A DNA stretch of 64,000 nucleotides, from contig NZ_JAALLN010000001.1 in the NCBI RefSeq assembly GCF_011751075.1, forward strand, positions 1,150,729 to 1,214,728, written 5' to 3'. Position numbers and translations under genes: made by a program. A model generated the notes under the pieces. That model saw only the letters and a list, made by a program, of their open reading frames with translations. It had not been told where the DNA came from and ran no database searches. Each line of letters begins with the position of its first letter. The stretch's first letter is position 1. The stretch comes from Flavobacterium poyangense (lineage in GTDB: Bacteria; Bacteroidota; Bacteroidia; Flavobacteriales; Flavobacteriaceae). Shown here piece by piece: positions 54,381 through 61,991 of this stretch.

Positions 54381-55040
54381 ACCATATAAGTCATTTAAGT
54401 TCATTTCACTACTCGACCTTAGCTTACCTGAACTTATACTACTTATATGGTTTAAAATTCTATAACCTGTTGCGCGCATTTTTTTTTTAACACATAGAGA
54501 CATAGTTTTGAAAACGTAAAAAGGCGTTTCACTTATTTAAATCATCATAGTTTGACTATGTGATAGAAACGTGTTTCTTTTTTTAAACTCTTTTTTTATA
54601 AATAAAAATCTATGTTTCTATGTGTTAAGTATATTTTTTTGAATCGCACCTGACAGGTTTTCTTTTAATCAATTTAACCATATAAGTCATTTAAGTTCAT
54701 TTCACTACTCGACCTTAGCTTACCTGAACTTATACTACTTATATGGTTTAAAATTCTATAACCTGTTGCGCGCATTTTTTTTAACACATAGAGACATAGT
54801 TTTGAAAACGTAAAAAGGCGTTTCACTTATTTAAATCATCATAGTTTGACTATGTGATAGAAACGTGTTTCTTTTTTTAAACTCTTTTTTTATAAATAAA
54901 AATCTATGTTTCTATGTGTTAAGTATATTTTTTTGAATCGCACCTGACAGGTTTTCTTTTAATCAATTCAACCATATAAGTCATTTAAGTTCATTTTAGT
55001 ACTCGATCTTAGCTTACCTGAGCTTATACACTTATATGGT
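54381..55040. repeat. Tandem array of a 295-bp composite palindromic unit (2.2 copies)
   Basis: Units are 54381-54676, 54677-54970 and a partial third, 54971-55040. The first two are nearly identical and differ mainly in a T-run length. Each unit joins two palindromes: an ACCATATAAGT/ACTTATATGGT element (70 bp), and an AACACATAGAGACATAG/CTATGTTTCTATGTGTT element with an inner hairpin (CATAGTTTGACTATG). The gap 54330-55144 contains nothing else. Confidence 0.95.
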
Positions 55041-55144
55041 TTAAACTTTATATTATATTTTGTTTCTATTAAAAATCACCTTTAGCAAAATCATATTGCT
55101 AAAGGCAATTTTTCAAACAAAAAACAAAAAAACCTCAACTTTTA

Positions 55145-56440
55145 TTAATTGCTGTACTCCGCTTTCGCAACTGTTGCAAAAACGGTTTGCAAATCAGCAA
55201 TTAAATCTTCAATATCCTCGATTCCGACAGAGAGACGAATCAAATCTTTAGAAACCCCTGTTTCTATTTGCTCCTCCTCTGTCAATTGTTGGTGCGTTGT
55301 GCTTGCCGGATGAATGATTAGTGATTTTGTATCACCGACATTGGCCAGAAGAGAAAACAATTTTGTTTCGTCCACTACTTTTTTAGCCGCTTCGAAACCG
55401 CCTTTTAATCCAAAAGTGATGATTCCGCTTTGTCCCTCAGGCAGGTATTCTTTAGCTAAATCAAAATATTTATTTGATTCTAAGCCCGGATAATTGACCC
55501 AGGCCACCTGTTCTTGTTTCTTCAGCCATTTAGCCAAAGCCAACGCATTTTCGCTGTGTTTTTTAATTCGGATTGGCAATGTCTCTAGTCCCTGAATGAT
55601 CTGAAAAGCATTAAATGGACTCAGAGCAGAACCAAAATCCCGTAAACCTTCAATTCTCACTTTGGTGATAAAGGCCGCATTTCCTAAAACTTCATGATAA
55701 ACCAAACCATGATATCCCGGAGAAGGTTCTGTAAATTCAGGGAATTTTCCGTTTGACCAGTCAAAAGTTCCGGCATCAACAATGGCGCCTCCTAACGAAG
55801 TCCCGTTTCCTGCAATATATTTGGTCAAAGAGTGAATCACAATATTTGCTCCATACTCAAATGGTTTCAGCAAATAAGAAGTTGCTATTGTATTGTCTAC
55901 AATAAAAGGCACTTTGAAATTTTTGGCCTGATCTGAAATAGCCTTCAGATCTAATACATCTAATTTTGGGTTTCCTAAAGATTCCACAAAAAAGGCCCTG
56001 GTGTTTTCTTTTGCGGCTTTAGAGAAATTTTCCGGTTTTGACGGATCAACAAACGTAGTTGTGATTCCCAATCTCGGTAAAGTCACTTTTAATAAGTTAT
56101 AGGTCCCTCCGTACAGGCTATTGGATGCCACAATATGATCTCCGGCTTTTAGCAAAGTCAGGAAAGTTGTGGCAATTGCAGCGGTTCCGGATGCCGTAAC
56201 TACCGCTCCAATTCCACCGTCAAGCGCCGCTAGCCGTTGCTCTAAAATATCATTTGTCGGATTGTTTAATCGAGTGTAAATAAATCCTGCTTCTGCAAGG
56301 CCAAATAAATTGGCGGCATGATCAGAATCGTTAAAAACATAGGATGTTGTCTGGTAAATAGGCACTGCTCTTGTTCCTGCATTTTTAGTAACATCGTGTC
56401 CTGCGTGTAGCGCGTTTGTGGCAAATTTTTGTGTGCTCAT
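55145..56440 (-). CDS. metY: O-acetylhomoserine sulfhydrylase
   Basis: 431 residues, the length of MetY (longer than MetB/MetZ by the usual insert around 220-270). Marks: GTRAVPIYQTTSYVFNDSDH, IYTRLNNPTNDILEQRLAAL, the PLP Lys in VIHSLTKYIAGNGTSLGGAI, and SLLANVGDTKSLIIHPASTT. It condenses O-acetylhomoserine from MetX with sulfide from the sulfate operon to give homocysteine, joining the two branches encoded in this window. It is preceded by a 58-codon gene and a Cys/Met-rich leader with a terminator, so it is probably attenuated when sulfur amino acids are plentiful. Confidence 0.95.
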   Translation of the reverse strand: MSTQKFATNALHAGHDVTKNAGTRAVPIYQTTSYVFNDSDHAANLFGLAEAGFIYTRLNNPTNDILEQRLAALDGGIGAVVTASGTAAIATTFLTLLKAGDHIVASNSLYGGTYNLLKVTLPRLGITTTFVDPSKPENFSKAAKENTRAFFVESLGNPKLDVLDLKAISDQAKNFKVPFIVDNTIATSYLLKPFEYGANIVIHSLTKYIAGNGTSLGGAIVDAGTFDWSNGKFPEFTEPSPGYHGLVYHEVLGNAAFITKVRIEGLRDFGSALSPFNAFQIIQGLETLPIRIKKHSENALALAKWLKKQEQVAWVNYPGLESNKYFDLAKEYLPEGQSGIITFGLKGGFEAAKKVVDETKLFSLLANVGDTKSLIIHPASTTHQQLTEEEQIETGVSKDLIRLSVGIEDIEDLIADLQTVFATVAKAEYSN

Positions 56441-56496
56441 AATTTCTTAGTTTTTAGTATTGTTAATAGTATTTAGGTTTGTTATTGATTTATCTT

Positions 56497-56673
56497 TTAA
56501 GCAAAAAGGTCCTCTTCTTCTAAGGCATACATTTGAAACAGCAATGATTTATGTCCTTCTAAACTCAACTCTTCTTTTAATTGAATTACTTCCTTTATAG
56601 CAACTTCGATAACGTTGCTGTTTTCTCTAAAATCTGTTTCTATTGCTTTCAAACTTTTATCTGATGTTTTCAT
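56497..56673 (-). CDS. Small acidic helical protein (58 residues) between the attenuator and metY
   Basis: The reading starts MKTSDKSLKAIETDFRENSN and ends LEEEDLFA. The middle (VIEVAIKEVIQLKEELSLEG, HKSLLFQMYALEEED) is strongly helical and acidic. I do not recognise it. It is the first gene after the attenuator hairpin (28 bp before its ATG) and lies 57 bp before metY, so it is coregulated with metY by position. Its start shares MKT-SDK wording with the leader (MKTIADK), which may reflect duplication of the 5' end. Confidence 0.6.
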   Translation of the reverse strand: MKTSDKSLKAIETDFRENSNVIEVAIKEVIQLKEELSLEGHKSLLFQMYALEEEDLFA

Positions 56674-56700
56674 ATTTATAATTTTTTAAAATGGTGAAAT

Positions 56701-56737
56701 AAAAAAGCCCTTTTGGCTGGCTTACCAAAAGGGCTTA
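56701..56737 (-). terminator. Attenuator hairpin after leader peptide C (metY)
   Basis: A perfect 12-bp stem AAGCCCTTTTGG (56705-56716)/CCAAAAGGGCTT (56725-56736) is followed by a T run on the minus strand. The arm CTTTTGG is also complementary to CCAAAAG inside the last leader codons (about 56770-56776), giving a mutually exclusive anti-terminator. Confidence 0.9.
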
Positions 56738-56766
56738 TAGTCTAACTATAACAAAGATTCTATCTT

Positions 56767-56844
56767 TCACTTTTGGCAACAACAGACCGGAACGCATTTA
56801 CGCATCATACAACACATTCTCATTTTATCTGCTATTGTTTTCAT
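56767..56844 (-). CDS. Leader peptide C, Cys/Met-rich (25 residues), upstream of metY
   Basis: The reading is MKTIADKMRMCCMMRKCVPV followed by CCCQK and stop: six Cys and five Met in 25 residues, with CC, MM and CCC runs. The stop is 30 bp from a strong intrinsic terminator, and the regulated genes make homocysteine. This is the classical layout of amino-acid attenuation, here sensing charged tRNA-Cys and/or tRNA-Met. The conserved stretch ending in ccaaaagt is shared with leader B. Confidence 0.82.
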   Translation of the reverse strand: MKTIADKMRMCCMMRKCVPVCCCQK

Positions 56845-56890
56845 TTTATAAAATTGTAATTAATAAAAAAACTAATCGTTTTTTTTAATT

Positions 56891-56938
56891 CTACTAGTTT
56901 GATAGAGTAAATATAGTAACTATTTTTTAACTGCCAAA
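56891..56938 (-). promoter_or_regulatory. Promoter of the metY leader with shared dyad at the start site
   Basis: The minus strand has TTTG (56938-56935), a 19-bp spacer and TATATTTA (56915-56908). Two bases past it lies CTATC-AAACT-AGTAG (56905-56891), or CTACT-AGTTT-GATAG on the plus strand. The dyad would cover the transcription start. Confidence 0.7.
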
Positions 56939-57066
56939 AAAAATTTTAAAATTTAACATTTAAAAAGAATTAAGCTACATAAATTTTATCGAAATTCTTT
57001 GAGAATCCCTTTCAAAATCAAGCGTAGAGCAGCTTTATACCTGAAAGAGATTCTTTATTTTTTTAT

Positions 57067-59913
57067 TTAAAATTTGAATCCTAAACGTGCAAAAACAAAT
57101 CTACCGTTTAATCCAAATTGTGAGACTGCTCTCGAATACGCAAATTGATTGGCATTACTTAAATCTGTACTCGGCGCAGGAGACAATGTTGGAGTTGTGT
57201 TTGTAAAAGCAGGAGTTGAAGGATTGTTTCGGTCCGGATACACATCACCTATATTATTAACTCCAAGCGTGATTCTGAATTTTTCATTAATCTGATACCC
57301 CAAAGACAAATCCGTAACAATTTTAGCGCTGTACTCCGGATGTTCGTACACAGAAGAGAATCCATCTAAATTTACATCTGTAGCCCCCGGATCTGTTACT
57401 TTTCCGAAATAACTGTTTCTTAAATAAATATCCAGTTTTTTAATATTGAACGTTGTCGTCAAATTGGCTTTCAATTTCGGAATTGCTTCCTCTAAATACA
57501 CTCGGCTTGACTCCGGAAAAAAGGAATATTTAAAAGGTTCTCCTCCGGCATTGATAATAGACTGAGGAACATTTAAATCCCCTACTCTTTTTGTTTCATT
57601 ATAACTTATAGCAAAATCATTTCTAATCGTAAAATCAGCTACCACATTATACTTCTGAGAAATCACCACATCTATTCCTTTTGTTTCTGAATTGATTCCG
57701 TTTGTCCAGAAAGAGGCTCTTTCTACTCCCTTTAGATCAAATGCCTCCTGAAACAATGTAAGTGCTTCTTTTTGTTCCGGTGATGTAGCTCCGGCAATTT
57801 GTCCGTCTGTTGGTCTTGAATATTGACCTGTTAAAACAATACGATCATCGATTCTTGTGAAATAAGCATCGGTAGAGATTGTAATATTAGCTTCCGGGAT
57901 TTTGAATGTAAAACCTGTACTTATACTTTTAGATTTTTCCGGATTTAAATTTTCTACTCCAATGCTTTTCGCCGCATCAGAATCATTGGTAAAATATCCT
58001 ACCTGATAAGGTGAACCGTTAATAAATTGTGTAGAGCTCGTTTCAAAATATTTTTGTTGCAATGATGGCGCTCTAAAACCTGTTTGTCCCGAGATTCTCC
58101 AATTGATGAAATTATTTAATTTCAAAAGAGAAGCCAATTTAAAGGTAACTGTGTTTCCAAAATCAGAATAATTTTCAAAACGTGCAGCTCCGTTCAAAAG
58201 CCAGTTTTCTGTAGGGTTTAATTCTAAATCTACATAAGCGGCAACACTTCTTCTATCTTTTTCTTTGGCATCGGTAGCCTGAAATCCTGAGAATCCCTGA
58301 GCTCCTGCTCCACGTTTGTTTCCAAAGAAATCGGTTACGATTAATGGCGAAGTTGTTGGCAATGTACCGGAAACAAATTTTCCGTCTACATCATACAATC
58401 CGTAAGAAGCTTGTTCTCCGGCTTTGATCTGATAGTTTTCGTATCTGAATTCCCCACCAAAAGCAACATTCAAACCTTCTAAAACATCGAGTTTTTTACT
58501 AAAATCCAAATTGGTTGTACTTTGTAAAAACGAAACTTTACCTGCATCAAAACTAGACGGTGATTGGGTTCCCAAAGTTGCATTTATAGTATTGTTTGCC
58601 CCGTATTTAAAAGAGTTTGTTCCAAGATTCGAACTGAAATCAGTGTCAAAACCAAACAATTCGGTTGTAATTCCGGCTGCTGCAGAAGCATCCAGGATAT
58701 CTGATTCTATTTCAGGTAAAAATCCATTTGAATACACCTGTGTAAAAGTTCCGGAACCATTTGGAAGCCTGTTAAAGGCATAGGATTTACCGTTTCTGTA
58801 AGAGACTCCTCCAAAGGAATACAAGGAAGTACGCTCGCTCAAAGGATATTTAGCATTAAAATACAATTGCCCTGTCGCCAATTCGGACTGTCCCACACTC
58901 ATATTATAGTCGCTTCTTTCCTGTCCTCTGTAATTCAACTCATTGTTCGTTACATCAAAATTCAGGGCTGTTTGCATCTGAGCAATTGTCGTTGCAGAAG
59001 AAATCGCAGTTTGTTGCGCCGGTGTAAAATAGCTAACCTGTGGCGCGTACTGTTGCAAAGTACTAATGATCTGTCCTGAATTTGGAGTTGAATTAATATT
59101 ACTGAACAAAGAATTAACCTGAACTCCATTTTGAGCCGCTCTGTTTTCGACTGCGTTGTAAGCATTAAAGATCGCATTACTTCTAATTCCGGCACGGCTT
59201 GTTGCTTGTCTGGTTAGTGCACTTCCGGTAAAGTTCAGATAACTTCCCTGTTTCCCTAAAGAAGTACCATAGTTTAAATCTAATTGTAAAGATTGTCCGT
59301 CGCTTCCTCCTTTAAAATTATTGGATCCTGAAGACAAATTTGCTCCGTATTGAATATCACCTGAAACGTATTTTGCGTTTTTCTTCAATACAATATTAAT
59401 TACTCCGGCAATCGCATCAGAACCGTATTGTGCGGCAGCCCCATCTCTTAATACTTCTATTCGCTCAATCGCATAGGAAGGAATCGCATTTAAATCGGTT
59501 CCTACTGAACCTCTTCCCGGCGATCCGTTGATGTTTACCAAAGCGCTGGTATGTCTTCGTTTGCCATTTACCAAAATCAAAACCTGATCCGGCCCCAAAC
59601 CTCTTAATTGTGCCGGATCAACGTGATCTGTTCCATCTGCCGTTGACGTCGGATTACTCGTAAAGGAGGGTGCTACATAATTTAATATTTGCGTAACACT
59701 GGTTTGCGGAGCGCCTTTGGTTATTTCTGTTATATTGAATACGTCAACAGGAACCGGTACGTCTGTTTTTACACGGTTTTTACTTCTCGAACCTACTATT
59801 GTAATTTCTGACAGTTCATTGTTTTGCAAAGTATCTTTTTCTTTTTTGTTCTCCTGTGCATACAATCCGGAGATGGTAGCCAAGCTAAAAATCAGTAGTA
59901 ATTTATTTTTCAT
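57067..59913 (-). CDS. TonB-dependent receptor under leader-peptide attenuation
   Basis: 948 residues. The signal peptide ends near LYAQ. The protein goes straight to a TonB box ([20 protein letters not shown]) and the plug: [58 protein letters not shown] and [14 protein letters not shown] large barrel follows with the C-terminal [10 protein letters not shown]. There is no carboxypeptidase-like domain and no SusD partner. The [13 protein letters not shown] and [15 protein letters not shown] text marks the subfamily often annotated only as TonB receptor plug protein. Regulatory context (leader D, the shared sulfur dyad, metY and metK neighbours) suggests import of a sulfur-containing nutrient or cobalamin. 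The ligand is unproven. Confidence 0.85.
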   Translation of the reverse strand: MKNKLLLIFSLATISGLYAQENKKEKDTLQNNELSEITIVGSRSKNRVKTDVPVPVDVFNITEITKGAPQTSVTQILNYVAPSFTSNPTSTADGTDHVDPAQLRGLGPDQVLILVNGKRRHTSALVNINGSPGRGSVGTDLNAIPSYAIERIEVLRDGAAAQYGSDAIAGVINIVLKKNAKYVSGDIQYGANLSSGSNNFKGGSDGQSLQLDLNYGTSLGKQGSYLNFTGSALTRQATSRAGIRSNAIFNAYNAVENRAAQNGVQVNSLFSNINSTPNSGQIISTLQQYAPQVSYFTPAQQTAISSATTIAQMQTALNFDVTNNELNYRGQERSDYNMSVGQSELATGQLYFNAKYPLSERTSLYSFGGVSYRNGKSYAFNRLPNGSGTFTQVYSNGFLPEIESDILDASAAAGITTELFGFDTDFSSNLGTNSFKYGANNTINATLGTQSPSSFDAGKVSFLQSTTNLDFSKKLDVLEGLNVAFGGEFRYENYQIKAGEQASYGLYDVDGKFVSGTLPTTSPLIVTDFFGNKRGAGAQGFSGFQATDAKEKDRRSVAAYVDLELNPTENWLLNGAARFENYSDFGNTVTFKLASLLKLNNFINWRISGQTGFRAPSLQQKYFETSSTQFINGSPYQVGYFTNDSDAAKSIGVENLNPEKSKSISTGFTFKIPEANITISTDAYFTRIDDRIVLTGQYSRPTDGQIAGATSPEQKEALTLFQEAFDLKGVERASFWTNGINSETKGIDVVISQKYNVVADFTIRNDFAISYNETKRVGDLNVPQSIINAGGEPFKYSFFPESSRVYLEEAIPKLKANLTTTFNIKKLDIYLRNSYFGKVTDPGATDVNLDGFSSVYEHPEYSAKIVTDLSLGYQINEKFRITLGVNNIGDVYPDRNNPSTPAFTNTTPTLSPAPSTDLSNANQFAYSRAVSQFGLNGRFVFARLGFKF

Positions 59914-59982
59914 TGTATTTTAATTAGGTTCTTTTATTCTAGTTTATAATTGAATGTTGTTTTTTTTCAGTTCACTTTCGAC

Positions 59983-60016
59983 CAAAAAAAAACCTCCGCA
60001 AATTGGCAGAGGTTCT
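59983..60016 (-). terminator. Attenuator hairpin after leader peptide D
   Basis: On the minus strand AACCTCTGCC pairs with GCGGAGGTT, followed by an eight-T run. GCAGAG in the leader codons (about 60053-60058) is complementary to the left arm CTCTGC. Confidence 0.85.
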
Positions 60017-60039
60017 TTTAGTATATCGTTTAAAACAGT

Positions 60040-60105
60040 CTACAATAGTCTCTCTGCGGAAGTTTCCGGCATCATACAAGACATATTCTTTAAGATTGAT
60101 TTCAT
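60040..60105 (-). CDS. Leader peptide D (21 residues) upstream of the TonB receptor
   Basis: The reading is MKSILKNMSCMMPETSAERL plus Leu and stop. An in-frame ATG at 60126 would add seven residues. The NMSCMM run parallels RMCCMM in leader C, and a terminator follows 23 bp after the stop. It fits attenuation sensing Met and Cys supply, with an outer-membrane receptor as the controlled gene. Confidence 0.7.
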   Translation of the reverse strand: MKSILKNMSCMMPETSAERLL

Positions 60106-60194
60106 GTTTATTTTGTTTTCTTTCATTTTGATGGGGCAAATTTGCGGACTTTTTTCGGAACCACCAAACAAAAACCAAAAAAATTTCTATTACC

Positions 60195-60248
60195 CTATCG
60201 AATTAGTATGTTATGTTAAATTTATATACAATTAATAAAAAAAGCAAA
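60195..60248 (-). promoter_or_regulatory. Promoter of the receptor leader with shared dyad at the start site
   Basis: The minus strand has TTTG (60248-60245), a 20-bp spacer and TAAATTTA (60224-60217). Seven bases past it lies ATACT-AATTC-GATAG (60209-60195). The surrounding plus-strand text TCTATTACCCTATCG matches the cys-operon site TCTATTGCCCTATCG in all but one of 15 bases. Confidence 0.7.
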
Positions 60249-60255
60249 ACTTTAA

Positions 60256-60285
60256 TTTGTCAATCAAAATGGTTTTTTAACTTTG
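60256..60285 (+). promoter_or_regulatory. metK promoter
   Basis: TTTG (60256-60259), an 18-bp spacer and TAACTTTG (60278-60285) match the Bacteroidota consensus exactly. The start near 60292 is just before the riboswitch P1 stem. Confidence 0.85.
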
Positions 60286-60295
60286 CACCCGAATA

Positions 60296-60396
60296 AAGAG
60301 GAAAAATTTGAACTGATTGCAACCTCTTCATAATGAAATGATTTGTTATGAATACCGGAACGTTTTGATTTCGGTAGTAAAAAATGCTAAAGCAGG
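60296..60396 (+). ncRNA. SAM-II-type riboswitch (long-loop variant) upstream of metK
   Basis: P1 is AAGAGG (60296-60301) with CCTCTT (60323-60328). The loop reads TTTGAACTGATTGCAA, very like the SAM-II loop. The 3' strand AAAATGCTAAAGCAGG offers the antiparallel pseudoknot pairs GCA/TGC and CTG/CAG in the right order. Two inserted hairpins, TTCATAA/TTATGAA and TACCG/CGGTA, lengthen the region before the 3' strand. SAM-II types are known before met genes, and metK follows. Confidence 0.75.
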
Positions 60397-60417
60397 AACT
60401 CTCCTTTAGCATTTTTT
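60379..60417 (+). terminator. Hairpin overlapping the SAM-II 3' strand, before metK
   Basis: A perfect 14-bp stem AAAAAATGCTAAAG/CTTTAGCATTTTTT. Its left arm contains the TGCTAAAG that the pseudoknot needs, so hairpin and ligand-bound fold exclude each other. Confidence 0.82.
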
Positions 60418-60467
60418 AGCAATTTTTTTTCCTCGCTTAACTTTAATTATCTAATTAATAAATTATT

Positions 60468-61718
60468 ATGGCTTATTTATTTACGTCAGAATCTGTTAGT
60501 GAAGGACATCCAGACAAAGTTGCAGATCAAATTTCGGATGCATTAATCGACAACTTTTTGGCATTTGATGCTAACTCAAAAGTAGCATGTGAAACTTTAG
60601 TTACTACGGGTCAGGTAATTCTGGCTGGTGAAGTAAAATCCAATACCTATCTTGATGTTCAACAAATTGCTCGTGAAGTAATCCGTAAAATCGGTTATAC
60701 TAAGAGTGAATACATGTTTGAAGCCAATTCTTGTGGAATTCTTTCAGCCATTCACGAACAATCTGCCGATATCAATCAGGGTGTTGACAGAGCTAAGCCG
60801 GAAGAGCAAGGTGCAGGAGATCAAGGTATGATGTTTGGTTATGCAACTAACGAAACAGAAAATTATATGCCATTGGCACTTGATTTATCTCATAAACTAT
60901 TGCAGGAATTAGCGATCTTAAGACGTGAGAACAAAGAGATCACTTATTTACGTCCGGATGCAAAATCACAAGTAACTTTAGAGTACAGTGATGACAACAA
61001 ACCAACACGTATTGATGCCATTGTAATCTCAACACAACACGATGATTTTGATGAAGAAGCTACTATGTTGGCTAAAATCAAAAAAGATATTATTGATATT
61101 TTGATTCCAAGAATCATCGCTAAAAATCCGGCTCACGCTCATTTATTCAATGATAAAATCCAATACCACATTAACCCAACAGGAAAATTCGTAATTGGAG
61201 GACCTCACGGAGATACTGGTTTAACAGGAAGAAAAATTATCGTTGATACTTACGGTGGAAAAGGAGCTCACGGTGGTGGTGCTTTCTCAGGAAAAGACCC
61301 AAGTAAAGTAGACAGAAGTGCTGCTTATGCTACTCGTCATATCGCTAAAAATTTAGTTGCTGCAGGTGTTGCTGACGAAATCTTAGTACAGGTTTCTTAC
61401 GCAATTGGTGTTGCTGAACCAATGGGAATCTTCATCGAGACTTACGGAACTTCTAAAGTAAACTTAACTAACGGTGAAATCGCTAAAAAAGTAGAAGCTA
61501 TCTTTGATATGCGTCCTTACTTTATCGAGCAACGTTTGAAATTAAGAAACCCAATCTATAGCGAAACTGCTGCTTACGGACACATGGGACGTAAACCGGA
61601 AACCGTAACCAAAACTTTTTCTGCTCCGGGAGGAAATGAAAAAACAGTTACAGTAGAGTTATTTACATGGGAAAAACTTGATTTTGTTGACCAGGTAAAA
61701 GCAGCATTTGGATTGTAA
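60468..61718 (+). CDS. metK: S-adenosylmethionine synthase
   Basis: 416 residues, slightly longer than the E. coli enzyme. It makes SAM from methionine and ATP in the cytosol. Motifs: [20 protein letters not shown] at the N-terminus, ATP/Met-binding [32 protein letters not shown], and the P-loop-like [19 protein letters not shown]. The gene has its own promoter, a SAM-II-type leader and a terminator. It completes the pathway from sulfate and aspartate to SAM encoded in this window, and its product is the ligand of all three riboswitches. Confidence 0.97.
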   Translation: MAYLFTSESVSEGHPDKVADQISDALIDNFLAFDANSKVACETLVTTGQVILAGEVKSNTYLDVQQIAREVIRKIGYTKSEYMFEANSCGILSAIHEQSADINQGVDRAKPEEQGAGDQGMMFGYATNETENYMPLALDLSHKLLQELAILRRENKEITYLRPDAKSQVTLEYSDDNKPTRIDAIVISTQHDDFDEEATMLAKIKKDIIDILIPRIIAKNPAHAHLFNDKIQYHINPTGKFVIGGPHGDTGLTGRKIIVDTYGGKGAHGGGAFSGKDPSKVDRSAAYATRHIAKNLVAAGVADEILVQVSYAIGVAEPMGIFIETYGTSKVNLTNGEIAKKVEAIFDMRPYFIEQRLKLRNPIYSETAAYGHMGRKPETVTKTFSAPGGNEKTVTVELFTWEKLDFVDQVKAAFGL

Positions 61719-61806
61719 TTGAATCTGAAATCATATTTTAATAAAGAGGTTAGCCAAAGTAAAATTAAAGAAAAATAGAGATCAAACAGAACTCTAAGAT
61801 ATTTTT

Positions 61807-61865
61807 AAAATTGCTTTCTGACTTCTCTTTTAAGACTCATATTGAGCCTGTTCCTTAATTGGAGC
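61807..61865. repeat. 59-bp direct repeat, copy 1 (metK trailer and terminator)
   Basis: The text from aaaattgctttctgactt to ccttaattggagc recurs at 63942-64000 with one inserted and one deleted T. The second copy is cut by the window end. Confidence 0.9.
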
Positions 61866-61878
61866 AGGCTTTTTTTTG
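61845..61878 (+). terminator. metK terminator
   Basis: The stem AGCCTGTTCC/GGAGCAGGCT has a 6-nt loop and an eight-T run. Confidence 0.9.
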
Positions 61879-61991
61879 TGGAATAAGGAACGAAAATAAA
61901 TTACCTGTCTACAAATAGTAAGAAAAATATACAATTGCAATAAATATCATTAAAATTATACTCAAAATCTTACAATTAATATTTGTCAGCC

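Noticed and set aside
54381..55040. CRISPR array
   Set aside because: Only 2.2 long units of about 295 bp, with internal palindromes and no short spacers. No cas genes are present.
59972..60178. 68-codon minus-strand frame over the receptor leader
   Set aside because: It runs through the promoter-proximal leader and the terminator hairpin in a different frame from leader D; the ending in FFFGRK is the terminator itself.
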